A stretch of DNA of 64,000 nucleotides. Origin: Bernardetia sp. ABR2-2B (GTDB lineage: Bacteria; Bacteroidota; Bacteroidia; Cytophagales; Bernardetiaceae). Each line of letters begins with the position of its first letter. Position 1 is the stretch's first letter. The notes beneath the pieces are model-generated. The model saw only the letters and a list, made by a program, of their open reading frames with translations, ran no database searches and was not told the DNA's origin. A program made the position numbers and the translations under genes. Below are positions 9,734-18,602 of the stretch, piece after piece. The DNA is taken from positions 372,001 through 436,000 of the forward strand of contig NZ_CP147020.1 of the NCBI RefSeq assembly GCF_037126435.1. Direction: 5' to 3'.

Positions 9734-11083
9734 CTAAGCTTCTTGCGAAACTTGTTTTTTCTCTCTAGTATCAACAGCTTGTCTTCCAATGCTATTATAA
9801 TATGTCTTTAAATCTTCCATCTGTTCTAAGTCAAATACATTTCTTCCATCAAAGATAACTCTGTCTTTCATTATAGAGAATGTTTTTTCAAAGTCTGGAG
9901 TACGGAAAACACTCCATTCAGTAACAATAATCAAGGCATCTGCATTTTTAAGAGCGTTGTATTGATTTTCTTCAAAAGAAACTCTATCATCTCCTTCATA
10001 CTGCTCATGAACATTTTCCATTGCCTCTGGGTCAAAGGTAGAAACGGTTGCCCCTGCTTCTATAAGTTCATCAATGATGTAAAGTGCTGGTGCTTCTCTA
10101 ATATCGTCTGTATTTGGTTTGAAAGCAAGTCCCCACATAGCAAAGTGTTTTCCTGTCAAATCTTCACCATAAAAAGATTTGATTTTATCTACCATCACTA
10201 CTTTTTGGCGTTCGTTTACTTTCATTACCGAACTCAAAATCTTAAACTCATATTTGTTTTCATTAGCTGTTCTTTCTAAAGCCTGTACATCTTTTGGAAA
10301 ACAACTTCCTCCATAACCTACACCAGCAAACAAAAATCGCTGTCCGATACGGTTATCAGAACCCATTCCTTTACGAACAAAATCTACATTCGCTCCTACA
10401 AGCTCACAGATATTTGCAATTTCATTCATAAAACTAATACGAGTAGCAAGGTAAGAATTAGCTGCATATTTTGTCATTTCAGCCGAACGTTCGTCCATAA
10501 AAATAACAGGATTTCCTTGTCTTACATAAGGGTTATAGAGTTTGTCCATTACTTTCCTTGCTCTGTCTGAAGAAGTTCCTACTACAACTCTATCAGGTTT
10601 CATAAAGTCATCAACGGCTACGCCTTCTCTTAAAAATTCAGGATTCGAAACAACATCAAATTCTGTTTTGGTATTTGCAGCAATAGCAGCCTGAACACGC
10701 TCGGCAGTACCCACAGGAACGGTACTTTTATCAACAATGACTTTATAATCTGTTATCATTTTGCCCAACTGTTCTGCAACGCCTAATACATACGAAAGGT
10801 CAGCAGAGCCATCTTCCCCTGGAGGAGTTGGAAGAGCTAAGAAAATAATTTGAGCATCTTTAATAGCTTCTTCTAAATTGGTAGTAAATAAAAGACGTTC
10901 TTGTTTGATATTTCTTTCGAAAAGAACTTGTAAACCAGGTTCGTAAATAGTTAGTTTTCCTGATTTAAGGCGATTGATTTTGTTCTCATCGATGTCGACA
11001 CAAACAACTTGATTACCTGTCTCGGCAAAACAAGTTCCTGATACTAAACCTACATATCCTGTACCAATGACTGCTAATTTCAT
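9734..11083 (-). CDS. ugd: UDP-glucose 6-dehydrogenase
   Basis: It oxidises UDP-glucose twice with NAD to UDP-glucuronate, a precursor of surface polysaccharides. The start was placed at 11083 because MKLAVIGTGYVGLVSG begins the Rossmann fold there. A longer frame to 11149 only adds an AT-encoded hydrophobic leader without similarity. The resulting 449 residues are the normal length. Visible motifs are GTGYVGLVSG, the central DKSTVPVGTA, NPEFLREGVAVDDF, the catalytic cysteine block GVGYGGSCFPKDV and the C-terminal WGLAFKPNTDDIREAP. It is convergent with the stress-protein gene and has its own promoter. Confidence 0.95.
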   Translation of the reverse strand: MKLAVIGTGYVGLVSGTCFAETGNQVVCVDIDENKINRLKSGKLTIYEPGLQVLFERNIKQERLLFTTNLEEAIKDAQIIFLALPTPPGEDGSADLSYVLGVAEQLGKMITDYKVIVDKSTVPVGTAERVQAAIAANTKTEFDVVSNPEFLREGVAVDDFMKPDRVVVGTSSDRARKVMDKLYNPYVRQGNPVIFMDERSAEMTKYAANSYLATRISFMNEIANICELVGANVDFVRKGMGSDNRIGQRFLFAGVGYGGSCFPKDVQALERTANENKYEFKILSSVMKVNERQKVVMVDKIKSFYGEDLTGKHFAMWGLAFKPNTDDIREAPALYIIDELIEAGATVSTFDPEAMENVHEQYEGDDRVSFEENQYNALKNADALIIVTEWSVFRTPDFEKTFSIMKDRVIFDGRNVFDLEQMEDLKTYYNSIGRQAVDTREKKQVSQEA

Positions 11084-11184
11084 ATATAAAAAGAATTGTG
11101 AATAATTAAAAAGAAATGAATTATTATAAAAAATACGTATATAAATCAAAGAAAAAGAGTTCTTCCATTTTAGATTCAGAAAAA

Positions 11185-11213
11185 CAAAGATACAAAAAGT
11201 AGGTTTTAGTCAA
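11185..11213 (-). promoter_or_regulatory. Bacteroidota-type promoter for ugd
   Basis: On the minus strand TATCTTTG (11192 to 11185) matches the -7 TAnnTTTG consensus. A TTG (11213 to 11211) lies 18 bases further upstream as the -33 element. The predicted start of transcription is about 95 bases before the ugd start codon. Confidence 0.6.
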
Positions 11214-11240
11214 GATTTTAAAAAGAAATAATTTATTATC

Positions 11241-11614
11241 TTAAAGATTTAAGGTAATATAATCTAATATTCTCTTTCCAAAAACAATTGTACCCACTAA
11301 AACAGCGTAGATACTTGCTATCAAAACGGCACTTGCTGCCAAATCTTTTATCTGACCTGCTAATTTCTTTCTGGACTAACTAAGTCGACTAACTTTTCTA
11401 AAGCTGTATTCAGAATTTCTGTTATCCAAACAAAACAAATAGCTGATAAAACAGAAATCCATTCTAAAGAAGATATTTGAAAGACAAAACTAAAAAATAA
11501 AGCTAAAATTGCTGCAGGAATATGAATAAAGATATTATAGTCTTTAATCATTATTTTCAAACCTTTGAAAGCATAACCAAAACTACGAAACTGTCTTTTG
11601 AGATAGCTAAACAT
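11241..11614 (-). pseudogene. dgkA: Diacylglycerol/undecaprenol kinase with a single-base frameshift
   Basis: The first frame gives 84 residues (MFSYLKRQFRSFGYAFKGL ... NTALEKLVDLVSPERN) and stops at 11360. The rest of a normal DgkA, KLAGQIKDLAASAVLIASI, continues at once in the frame shifted by one base and ends at 11241. Joined, the two parts make about 124 residues, the standard length of the small three-helix membrane kinase, including the conserved E-x-LNTA-x-E motif. The shift falls at an A-rich run near 11365. The cause could be a true loss-of-function deletion, ribosomal slippage or a sequencing error. It follows the NUDIX gene by 21 bases, likely in one operon. Confidence 0.75.
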
Positions 11615-11635
11615 ATTTTTGAGACTAAAAACAAA

Positions 11636-12340
11636 TTAAATCTCGAATACAAACCCTTCTTTTACAAGCTGTTCGTATTTATCTTTATCAAATTTATAGA
11701 GTTGAGCTGCACGATGGGAAACATTTTGCTGATATTCATCTAGAGGAAGAACAAGTTTTGTCTTTAATATCTTTCTTCTGAAATTTCGTTTATCAAGTGT
11801 CATTCCTAATACGTGTTCATACAAAATTTGAAGTTGAGAAAGAGGAAATTTTTCTGGCAAAAGTTCAAAACCAATAGGTTGATAACGCACCTTTCCACGC
11901 AATCTCTCCAAAGCTATTTTCATAACTTCCTCATGGTCAAAGGCAAGAGGGATTTCTGAGAGTTCTTTTATACTAAACCACCTAGTATCAGCAGCATCAG
12001 AAGCAGCTTTTATTTGATCAGCATGATGCGCCAAGCTTACCAAAGCATAGTAGGCAATACTAATTACTCTCCCTCTTGGGTCACGGTTTGGCGCACCAAA
12101 AGTAAAGAGTTGTTCCATAAAAAGATTATTCATACCTGTTTCTTCTTCTAACTCTCGTCTTGCTGCTGTCTCCAAATCTTCATCCATATCTACAAAACCA
12201 CCTGGAAATGCCCATTTTCCTGCAAATGGATTGTGCGCTCTTTCTATCAAAAGCACTTTCAAGTCAGAGTTTTCACTATCCCAAGCAAAAATAACACAAT
12301 CAACAGTAACAGAAGGGCGTGGGTATTCGTAGCTATACAT
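11636..12340 (-). CDS. NUDIX hydrolase with C-terminal winged-helix domain (NrtR-like)
   Basis: The start was set at 12340 ([18 protein letters not shown]); the longer frame from 12400 adds a polar leader with no similarity. The protein has 234 residues. The first 145 carry a complete NUDIX box ([23 protein letters not shown]) preceded by GKWAFPGG, and the last 80 resemble the winged helix of NrtR regulators. NrtR proteins bind ADP-ribose and repress NAD genes. Many have a broken NUDIX box, but this one is intact, so an enzyme or a dual role is possible. pnuC and nadD are in the same window but not adjacent. It is followed closely by dgkA. Confidence 0.8.
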   Translation of the reverse strand: MYSYEYPRPSVTVDCVIFAWDSENSDLKVLLIERAHNPFAGKWAFPGGFVDMDEDLETAARRELEEETGMNNLFMEQLFTFGAPNRDPRGRVISIAYYALVSLAHHADQIKAASDAADTRWFSIKELSEIPLAFDHEEVMKIALERLRGKVRYQPIGFELLPEKFPLSQLQILYEHVLGMTLDKRNFRRKILKTKLVLPLDEYQQNVSHRAAQLYKFDKDKYEQLVKEGFVFEI

Positions 12341-12486
12341 AAAGTTGTGGGTAATTAAATTGGTTTGAGATTTTTTATTCTTAGTGTTTTTTGTACACAA
12401 AGTAAGTTATTTTTTTTGAATAAAGCAATTTTTGGATTAAAAATGGATATATATTATTTTGGATTATAATTTTTAAATTAATTCTG

Positions 12487-13440
12487 ATGCTCTATTTTGC
12501 CTATCTTTTTACATTTAAAGTCAAGATTCTTGCCTTTTTTCTATTTATACTCTTTTTATTTATCTGTTTCCCATCTTTTTCTCAAAAAACTGAATCAGTA
12601 AAAGATACTACATATAAAACTATGCAAGTACGTGAGACCAAAAAATGGCTTATTCCAACAATTGCAGCAACGACATACATAGGAGGAATGACTTTTTTAT
12701 ATCAGAGTTGGTATAAGAACGAAAATCAAACTTCCTTTCATTTTTTTAATGATAATAAACAATGGAATCAGTTAGATAAATTTGGACATACTTATACTTC
12801 TTACCAATTAGGAAAATTAAGTTATTATTCTTTCAAAAAATTAAATTATTCAGAAAAAACAGCTCTTTGGTCTTCTATGGCTGGTTTTTGGCTAATGCTT
12901 CCCATTGAAGTTTTTGATGGATTTTCGCCTACTTATGGAGCAAGTTATGGCGATTTGATAGCAAATGGAGCCGGTTCTTTATTGTTTTTATCTCAACAAA
13001 TTGCTTTCAAAGAACAACGAATTCAGATGAAGTTTTCATTTTTTCCAACTTCTTACTCCGATTTACGTCCAAATACCTTGGGAGAAAATCTTCCTACAAA
13101 AATTTTAAAAGATTATAATGGACAAACTTACTGGTTTTCCTCTAGTCCTGCATTATGGTTAAACAAAGCTAGTAAAACTAAATTTCCAAAATGGTTAGCT
13201 TTTTCAATTGGTTATGGTGCAAATGGTATGTTATATGGAAGTGAAAATCAAAACAATGAAAACGGCTATCAAAGTTCAAGAGATTTTTATATGTCTTTAG
13301 ATATAAATTGGAGTCAGATAAAAACTAAACGGAAAGGTTTACAATTATTATTTGGCGTTTTAGATGGAATAAAAATACCTTTTCCTGCATTTTATTATAA
13401 TACAAAAAAAGGCTTTGATATAAGTTTACTCGCTTTCTAA
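12487..13440 (+). CDS. DUF2279-family membrane-associated protein
   Basis: This 317-residue protein has a hydrophobic N-terminus (about 10-32, a signal or anchor) followed by a second hydrophobic stretch near 52-68. The block LPIEVFDGFSPTYGASYGDLIANGAGSLLF and the preceding FGHTYTSYQLGKL are the hallmarks of DUF2279 proteins of Bacteroidota, predicted envelope proteins of unknown function. The C-terminal half has alternating hydrophobic strands (WLAFSIGYGANGMLYG, DFYMSLDINW) that could be barrel-like. It is transcribed divergently from the NUDIX gene. Confidence 0.7.
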   Translation: MLYFAYLFTFKVKILAFFLFILFLFICFPSFSQKTESVKDTTYKTMQVRETKKWLIPTIAATTYIGGMTFLYQSWYKNENQTSFHFFNDNKQWNQLDKFGHTYTSYQLGKLSYYSFKKLNYSEKTALWSSMAGFWLMLPIEVFDGFSPTYGASYGDLIANGAGSLLFLSQQIAFKEQRIQMKFSFFPTSYSDLRPNTLGENLPTKILKDYNGQTYWFSSSPALWLNKASKTKFPKWLAFSIGYGANGMLYGSENQNNENGYQSSRDFYMSLDINWSQIKTKRKGLQLLFGVLDGIKIPFPAFYYNTKKGFDISLLAF

Positions 13441-13453
13441 TTAAAAAATAAAA

Positions 13454-13900
13454 TTAATCTTTTGGTAATTTTATCCATTCGATTGCTTTATTTAGATTGC
13501 CAAAAGGAATTACATCTACACTTCCTTTTCGTTTTACAAAAATTTCATCAGCAGAAAGTTGCATAAATAAATCATTAGGAATAACATATCCTAAATAAGA
13601 AAGTCCAGTTTGCAAGGCACGAGGAAACCAGTTTCCGTCTATCCATTTTTGGTCTTCATCTGTATAGGTCTGACGATAAGTTAAATCTACAATCAGTTTA
13701 TTTGTATTTTTTTTCTTTAAAAAAAATAGAATTGCATCTAAAAAAGTTCTCAATTCTGTATCATAAACAAATCCAATACTACGAGTAATTATACAATTTG
13801 CTTCTTTGTTGTAATAGATACGAAGTGCATCACTTTCACTCACATCAACATTATAAATTAACTCATTTTCTGGACTAGCTAAATGTTTTGGTAATTTCAT
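13454..13900 (-). CDS. Hypothetical protein with STAS-like features
   Basis: The start was set at 13900 (MKLPKHLASPENELIYNVD), because the upstream extension to 13957 is lysine- and phenylalanine-rich spacer. The protein has 148 residues with no signal or membrane segment. Alternating strands and helices (CIITRSIGFVYDTELRTFLDAIL, KLIVDLTYRQTYTDEDQKW) have the look of the small single-domain SpoIIAA/STAS-like proteins common in Bacteroidota, but I cannot name a family with certainty. It is convergent with the DUF2279 gene, with 13 bases between the stops. Confidence 0.6.
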   Translation of the reverse strand: MKLPKHLASPENELIYNVDVSESDALRIYYNKEANCIITRSIGFVYDTELRTFLDAILFFLKKKNTNKLIVDLTYRQTYTDEDQKWIDGNWFPRALQTGLSYLGYVIPNDLFMQLSADEIFVKRKGSVDVIPFGNLNKAIEWIKLPKD

Positions 13901-13989
13901 AAGTTTATGTTTTTTTATAAAAATAATATTTTGCTTAAAACAAAGCAATTTATTCAAAAAAAACTAAAAAACGGAAATCTAATTATGAA

Positions 13990-14018
13990 AAAAGCCTAAC
14001 TCAAAGAGCTAGACTTTT
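13990..14018. terminator. Terminator hairpin after the S24 repressor gene
   Basis: A 13-base stem, 13990-14002 with 14006-14018, has two mismatches that are wobbles on one strand and a three-base loop. A- and T-rich tails sit on both sides. It lies 26 bases past the stop of the minus-strand gene ending at 14045. Confidence 0.6.
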
Positions 14019-14044
14019 CTATTTTACTGTTATTTTCTAGTGGC

Positions 14045-14827
14045 TTACTGGTTTGTTACAGTAAACTCTTGAAAGCGATCTTCTAAACGTTGCACTGCAG
14101 TACGCAAACCATCTAAATCAGATTGTGGAAGTGTTTTACCAATATATGCTACGAAACGCCAAACCTCTCCTACCTCTGCAATTTCTAACTCATAAGGATC
14201 GTATTGTGGATTCGTAGATTTGAGAAGCAAAGTTCCTTTTTCCTCTATTTTATTAAATACTTTTTTGAGAACAATTCCTTCGTTTTTAAGAACAATAACA
14301 CATACTTGTCCATCTTTTACTTCGTGCCAATCTGTTACATATTCGCCAATTACGATAGTTCCAGATTGTAGAGGAAGCATTGAATCTCCTGTAATCTCAA
14401 AAGCTCTATATGTTCTGTCTTTTGGTAAGAATGGAAGTCTATATTTGGGTAAATCTTTTAAATACTGAACGTCTGTATAGCCTTTAGTATAACCTGCTGC
14501 TGCTTTTTCAGGAACCATTTCTATATTTTCATTATTATTTTCATCTACTGTAATAGCAAGAACTCGTAAAGAATCTGCTGCTACATAACGAGCAAGTCGT
14601 TTGCTTGGTGTATCCTGACTTTCTTCTTCAAGGTTTTTGGTTACTAAATTATCTATCTGTACTTCAAAAATTTGCGCCAATCGTTGTAATGTTTGGAGAC
14701 GTGGTTCTGCCCTTCCTTCTTCATAAGAAGAATATGCTCCACGAGAAATAGAAGCTTCATTGGCTAATGCTTGTTGGCTTTTTTTGGATTTACGGCGTAA
14801 ATAACGTAGATTTTGACTTAGAAACAT
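14045..14827 (-). CDS. XRE-family repressor with S24/LexA-like peptidase domain
   Basis: The start was set at 14827 (MFLSQNLRYLRRKSKKSQQ), where the helix-turn-helix begins; the frame to 14875 adds an unrelated leader. The protein has 260 residues. Residues 1-65 form an XRE HTH with the recognition helix around SISRGAYSSYEEGR. Residues of about 115-240 form an S24 domain with FEITGDSMLPL (nucleophile Ser) and the general-base lysine in IVLKKVFN. This resembles cI/ImmR-type repressors that self-cleave on RecA activation, though single-copy chromosomal homologs exist across Cytophagales. No prophage genes lie nearby. Confidence 0.85.
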   Translation of the reverse strand: MFLSQNLRYLRRKSKKSQQALANEASISRGAYSSYEEGRAEPRLQTLQRLAQIFEVQIDNLVTKNLEEESQDTPSKRLARYVAADSLRVLAITVDENNNENIEMVPEKAAAGYTKGYTDVQYLKDLPKYRLPFLPKDRTYRAFEITGDSMLPLQSGTIVIGEYVTDWHEVKDGQVCVIVLKNEGIVLKKVFNKIEEKGTLLLKSTNPQYDPYELEIAEVGEVWRFVAYIGKTLPQSDLDGLRTAVQRLEDRFQEFTVTNQ

Positions 14828-15121
14828 AACAGTATTAATTATTTGAATAACAGTATTTTTAAGACACAATCGCAAATCATCATTATAATTACCATAATGT
14901 ATTTATTGCAAAGTGTTTATGCTTTATATAAATAAAACTAATCTAATTTTAGCATTATCTAATAAAAGTAACTAAATTTATCAAAAATACCAAAATATTT
15001 TGAAATATATAAGCTTTTTAGCCAAAAGTTGCTAAGAATAGTTGCTTTTCCTCTTTTTTTGAGAAAAAAATATTTTAGAAAGTCTTTGGTAACTTCAATC
15101 TTTACCTTTTAGTAAATAACT

Positions 15122-15844
15122 ATGAATAATAAAAAAGATGTCAAAAAACTAGAGCTTTCTTTTGTAGAAAGTAAAGATGGCTCTCATACACTTCTTCGAC
15201 ACGACATTAACGAAACTTACCATTCACATAATGGAGCGATACAAGAATCACTTTGGGTTTTTATAGATAAGGGTTTGAATTATTTAAAAGAGCAAAATTA
15301 TACTTCAATCAAGATATTAGAGGTAGGTTTTGGGACAGGATTGAATGCAGTTTTGGCATATCAGTTTGCAAAAAAAAACGAAATTAAAATAGAATATATA
15401 TCTTTAGAGCCTTTTCCAGTCCCTTTAGAAATTACTGAAAAACTAAACTATACTGATTTTTTAGGAGGAGAAAGTGAAGCTATTTTTAATCAATTACATC
15501 AAGTTAGTTGGGAAGAGAAACACCAAATATCAAACTATTTCTCAATAAAAAAGGTAGAATCTACATTAGAAGACTACAAGGGTAGTTTTGAAAGTCAAAG
15601 TAAGCTCAACTACTTTGATTGTATTTTTTATGACGCTTTTGCGCCTAGTAAACAAGCTGAAGTTTGGCAGTTATCAAACCTTCAAAAAGCATTTGATTTT
15701 ACAAAAGAGAATGGAGTTTTAGTTACTTATTGCGCCCAAGGTCAGTTCAAAAGAGATTTGAAAGCAATAGGTTGGAAGCTAGAAAGCCTAGATGGCGCAC
15801 CACCAAAACGAGAAATGATAAGAGCTACAAAAATAAGCAGCTAA
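15122..15844 (+). CDS. mnmD: tRNA 5-methylaminomethyl-2-thiouridine methyltransferase
   Basis: This 240-residue SAM-dependent methyltransferase makes the last methylation of mnm5s2U34 in tRNA. The SAM loop is EVGFGTGLNAVLAYQFA (about 66-83). The catalytic region is DCIFYDAFAPSKQAEVW, and the C-terminus has YCAQGQFKRDLKAIGWKLE followed by GAPPKREMIRA, all typical of MnmD. The FAD oxidase half present in enterobacterial MnmC is absent, as is usual in Bacteroidota. It is divergent from the S24 repressor gene, and the 294-base spacer between them is AT-rich with no clear promoter. Confidence 0.92.
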   Translation: MNNKKDVKKLELSFVESKDGSHTLLRHDINETYHSHNGAIQESLWVFIDKGLNYLKEQNYTSIKILEVGFGTGLNAVLAYQFAKKNEIKIEYISLEPFPVPLEITEKLNYTDFLGGESEAIFNQLHQVSWEEKHQISNYFSIKKVESTLEDYKGSFESQSKLNYFDCIFYDAFAPSKQAEVWQLSNLQKAFDFTKENGVLVTYCAQGQFKRDLKAIGWKLESLDGAPPKREMIRATKISS

Positions 15845-16188
15845 CAAAAACAATCTGTAATTAAATTCACTTTGATTTTAAAAGTTTTGTTTTAATACAT
15901 AAGGAATTATTTTTAATTGTTAATCTAATTTCAACTGTAATACACGATTTGAGGCTATTAAATTCAATATTATTTGATAATCAAAGTAAAAAAATAACTT
16001 GGTTATAATTTCCTTTAAGGATTATTCTAAAGAGATAGAAAATAAAAATTCAAAAATTATAACTTCTCACAAATTATTATTTGTGGGTTTTGTTATAGTT
16101 TTATTTTTGAGCTAGTTAAGATATTTTGGAATAGTTTTAGAATAAAGTTTAGTAATTTTAAATCACTCTACTATAAAATATTCTATCT
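15845..16188. other. AT-rich spacer of 344 bases holding one hairpin
   Basis: No gene is seen. A hairpin at 16066-16087 (stem 16066-16074 with 16079-16087, CACAAAT core, four-base loop) is followed by GTTTTG-like T-rich sequence and could be a terminator for mnmD, although it lies 220 bases past the stop. The rest is low-complexity A+T. Confidence 0.45.
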
Positions 16189-16779
16189 ATGAAATCTTTT
16201 AATTTTACTTTCTTATTTATTATTTCTGTATTATTCTTTTCTAGTTGTAGCAACTTCAAGATTGTTACTATCAATGATATGAATAAAAACAAAGAAAATA
16301 CTGAAAGCAATACTTTGAAAAACAAAGTAAAAATATCAAATCAAGAATCAGAATCTACATCAACCAGCGAAAATTATAAAGAATCTTTATCAAAAGCTGA
16401 AAAAGTAGTTGATGCAGCTCGTGAACAACTTGGAACTCCTCACCTTCTCAAAAATCCTAAAAAGAAAAGTGCTACTGATTGTTCGGGTATGACCTGTAAA
16501 TCTTATTCTGTCGTCGGAGTAAATCTACCTCGGACTACTACTGGTCAGGCAGAAATGGGGAAGTTTGTTTCTAAGAAAGCACTTCAAAAAGGAGATTTAG
16601 TATTTTTTACATCAAAAAAAAATAACAGGAGAATTTCTCATGTAGGTCTTATCAGTCGTGTAGAGAAAGATGGAAGTGTTTATTTTATACATACATCTAC
16701 CTCACGAGGTGTAGTAGAAGATGATTTCTACATGAAACATTGGCAGGATAACTTTGTTACAGCCCGTAGAGTTCTATAA
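16189..16779 (+). CDS. NlpC/P60 lipoprotein endopeptidase
   Basis: This 196-residue protein has a lipoprotein signal (hydrophobic residues 5-18 then FFSSC, lipid on Cys20), a polar linker rich in Ser, Glu and Asn (about 28-70), and an NlpC/P60 domain. The catalytic Cys is in TDCSGMTC, one His in SHVGLIS and the second in YFIHTS. These enzymes cut the gamma-D-glutamyl-diaminopimelate bond in peptidoglycan stem peptides. As a lipoprotein it probably acts in the periplasm from the inner face of the outer membrane. It converges with the LD-carboxypeptidase gene, six bases apart, which is also a cell-wall enzyme. Confidence 0.9.
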   Translation: MKSFNFTFLFIISVLFFSSCSNFKIVTINDMNKNKENTESNTLKNKVKISNQESESTSTSENYKESLSKAEKVVDAAREQLGTPHLLKNPKKKSATDCSGMTCKSYSVVGVNLPRTTTGQAEMGKFVSKKALQKGDLVFFTSKKNNRRISHVGLISRVEKDGSVYFIHTSTSRGVVEDDFYMKHWQDNFVTARRVL

Positions 16780-16785
16780 AAAAAA

Positions 16786-17823
16786 TTATTTGAATTTTAA
16801 TACTCCACCTTCCTTATTCACTTCAAAATTCACATTCGCACCACAAATAACAGCTTCATTTTGGGCTGTATGTCCAATAGGAAAGTCAAAAGCGACAGGA
16901 TAATTGTATTCTTGTACCAAATCTGTAATCATTTGCTCAACAGAAAAGCCGAACTGTTGGGCAGTCTGCTTTGAATCAGAAAAACTACCAATTATTAGTC
17001 CTTTCAAATTTCTAAGTTTTCCTGCTCGGTAAAGTTGCCACAACATTCTATCGATAGCATATAAATTCTCACCAACTTCTTCTAAAAAAAGGATTTTATT
17101 ATCGGTATTTATTTCTGTAGGAGTAGCAAGGCTGTTGATTATCATACTTAAATTTCCTCCTATTACTTCTCCTTCTGTTTCTCCTAATTTATTTTTTGGA
17201 TGAGGTAGTGAATTAATTTGATATGATTTGCCTAATAGAGCCTGTAAAAAACTTTCTATAGATTTTTCAATCTGTATTTTATCAGTAACTTCACTTGTAT
17301 CTTGCTTTAGGGTATTTCTCACTCTTTTTTCGCCTTTTTTACTCTGTTGAATTTGTACTTTCTGAGAATCTGTAAATGATTTTTGAGTTTCTAAATTAGT
17401 TTGAGATTGATATAAATACTTAAACTGAACAGGCATAAAACCATGCATACTTTGAAAACCTAATTGATTTATTTTCAAATGAATAGCTGTAATATCACTA
17501 AAACCAATGAGCCATTTGGGGTTTTCTAAAAATTTATCCCAGTTGAGTTTGTCCAAAATACGTCCCATTCCGTAGCCACCACGAATACACCAAATAGCTT
17601 TTGTGTCCTTACAATCTAAGGCTTTTTGAAGATCAAATAATCGATGCTCATCAGTAGCTGCAAAACGAAAAAAATTATCTGTTAAATGAATTCCCACTTT
17701 TGGAACAAAACCTTTTTCTAGTATCCATTGTGTCGCTTTTTCTATATGATTAGAATCCACGACTCCAGAGGGAGCAATAAGACAGATTATGTCTTTAGGT
17801 TGTAAGAAAGAGGGTGTTTGCAT
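16786..17823 (-). CDS. LD-carboxypeptidase (peptidase family S66)
   Basis: This 345-residue cytoplasmic enzyme removes the terminal D-alanine from tetrapeptides during wall recycling. It has LIAPSGVVD at the start, the nucleophile-loop region WCIRGGYGMGRIL, GFSDITAIHL, GGNLSMIINSLATPTE and LFLEEVGENLYAIDRMLWQL, with the C-terminal PIGHTAQNEAVICGA carrying the catalytic His. A lysine- and glutamine-rich insert of about 50 residues (about 137-190) between the two lobes is unusual for the family and is probably a surface loop. Confidence 0.88.
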   Translation of the reverse strand: MQTPSFLQPKDIICLIAPSGVVDSNHIEKATQWILEKGFVPKVGIHLTDNFFRFAATDEHRLFDLQKALDCKDTKAIWCIRGGYGMGRILDKLNWDKFLENPKWLIGFSDITAIHLKINQLGFQSMHGFMPVQFKYLYQSQTNLETQKSFTDSQKVQIQQSKKGEKRVRNTLKQDTSEVTDKIQIEKSIESFLQALLGKSYQINSLPHPKNKLGETEGEVIGGNLSMIINSLATPTEINTDNKILFLEEVGENLYAIDRMLWQLYRAGKLRNLKGLIIGSFSDSKQTAQQFGFSVEQMITDLVQEYNYPVAFDFPIGHTAQNEAVICGANVNFEVNKEGGVLKFK

Positions 17824-18035
17824 GTATTTTTTTATTATTTAATTTTCACTCATACTTCTTGTGAAGAAATAAAGTTTTAAAAATAAGGCTAAAAAACAAG
17901 AAACGCTATAAAAAAATTGATAAAACTCTTTTTGAGCTAACTTAAAGGATTTAATTTATCTTTTTTAACGTGAAATCGGGATTATCTACTGATTATCAAA
18001 TAGTTAGCCTATTCTTTTTAATCTTCGATGCTGTC

Positions 18036-18090
18036 CTTTCGGGCTGACCTTGATTAAAAGTAGGTCAGTCTCGTTAGAGCAGACCGAAAG
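18036..18090. repeat. REP-like palindromic repeat overlapping a gene end
   Basis: CTTTCGGGCTGACC at 18036-18049 pairs with the split arms GGTCAG (18063-18068) and ACCGAAAG (18083-18090). An inner palindrome, CTCGTTAGAG, sits between the split arms. Its GC content is far above the local average. The last dozen codons of the gene at 18054-18581 lie inside it. Confidence 0.5.
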
Positions 18091-18581
18091 TAGCTTTCCT
18101 TGTAGATAGAGAGATATTTCAGACTGTTTTTAATACCGAGTTCACGTTTTTTTAAGTAAAAAACTCGCACATGATTATTATTTCTACTAATATTCTTTTG
18201 TAACACTGCACTTGAATCAGTCAGAGAGCTAAAGTGCATGGTACCAAAAAAATAAGATTTTTTATTACCCATTCCATATTCTTGAATTATAAAATCAAGA
18301 GTTATAGAATCTTTTTGAATACAAATTCCTTTTTCAGATTGAAACAAGTAAGTTGTACTGTCTTTTATTTTTTCTTTAAAAGATAGAAAACCATTAAAAT
18401 TGCTTAACATGTTTGCTTCTGAATCGTAAATAGTTGTGTCTCTTTGAAAAATTTCCACAGTTTTATATAAACTCCATTTTGATTCAAGAAACAAGTTTGT
18501 ACTTTGAGAATCCAATTTGACAAAATCATCGTCTTTATTAGAAAAACATAATAACAATAAAATAAAAGTTATAAATTTCAT
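18054..18581 (-). CDS. Hypothetical exported protein with a repeat-derived tail
   Basis: The protein has 175 residues with a short hydrophobic start (MKFITFILLLLCFS) that may be a signal or lipoprotein signal. The body (about 25-160) is rich in beta-strand-like alternation (GFLSFKEKIKDSTTYLFQSE, ITLDFIIQEYGM), like small lipocalin-type exported proteins of Bacteroidota, but no family is recognised. The last residues (FRSALTRLTYF) are encoded inside a palindromic repeat, so the natural stop was probably lost or moved when the repeat arrived. Confidence 0.55.
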   Translation of the reverse strand: MKFITFILLLLCFSNKDDDFVKLDSQSTNLFLESKWSLYKTVEIFQRDTTIYDSEANMLSNFNGFLSFKEKIKDSTTYLFQSEKGICIQKDSITLDFIIQEYGMGNKKSYFFGTMHFSSLTDSSAVLQKNISRNNNHVRVFYLKKRELGIKNSLKYLSIYKESYFRSALTRLTYF

Positions 18582-18602
18582 AATATAGTTTATTTAATTT
18601 TA

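Noticed and set aside
14045-14827. Prophage repressor marking a prophage
   Set aside because: The protein is of the S24 repressor type, but no integrase, structural or replication genes surround it and its neighbours are ordinary chromosomal genes.
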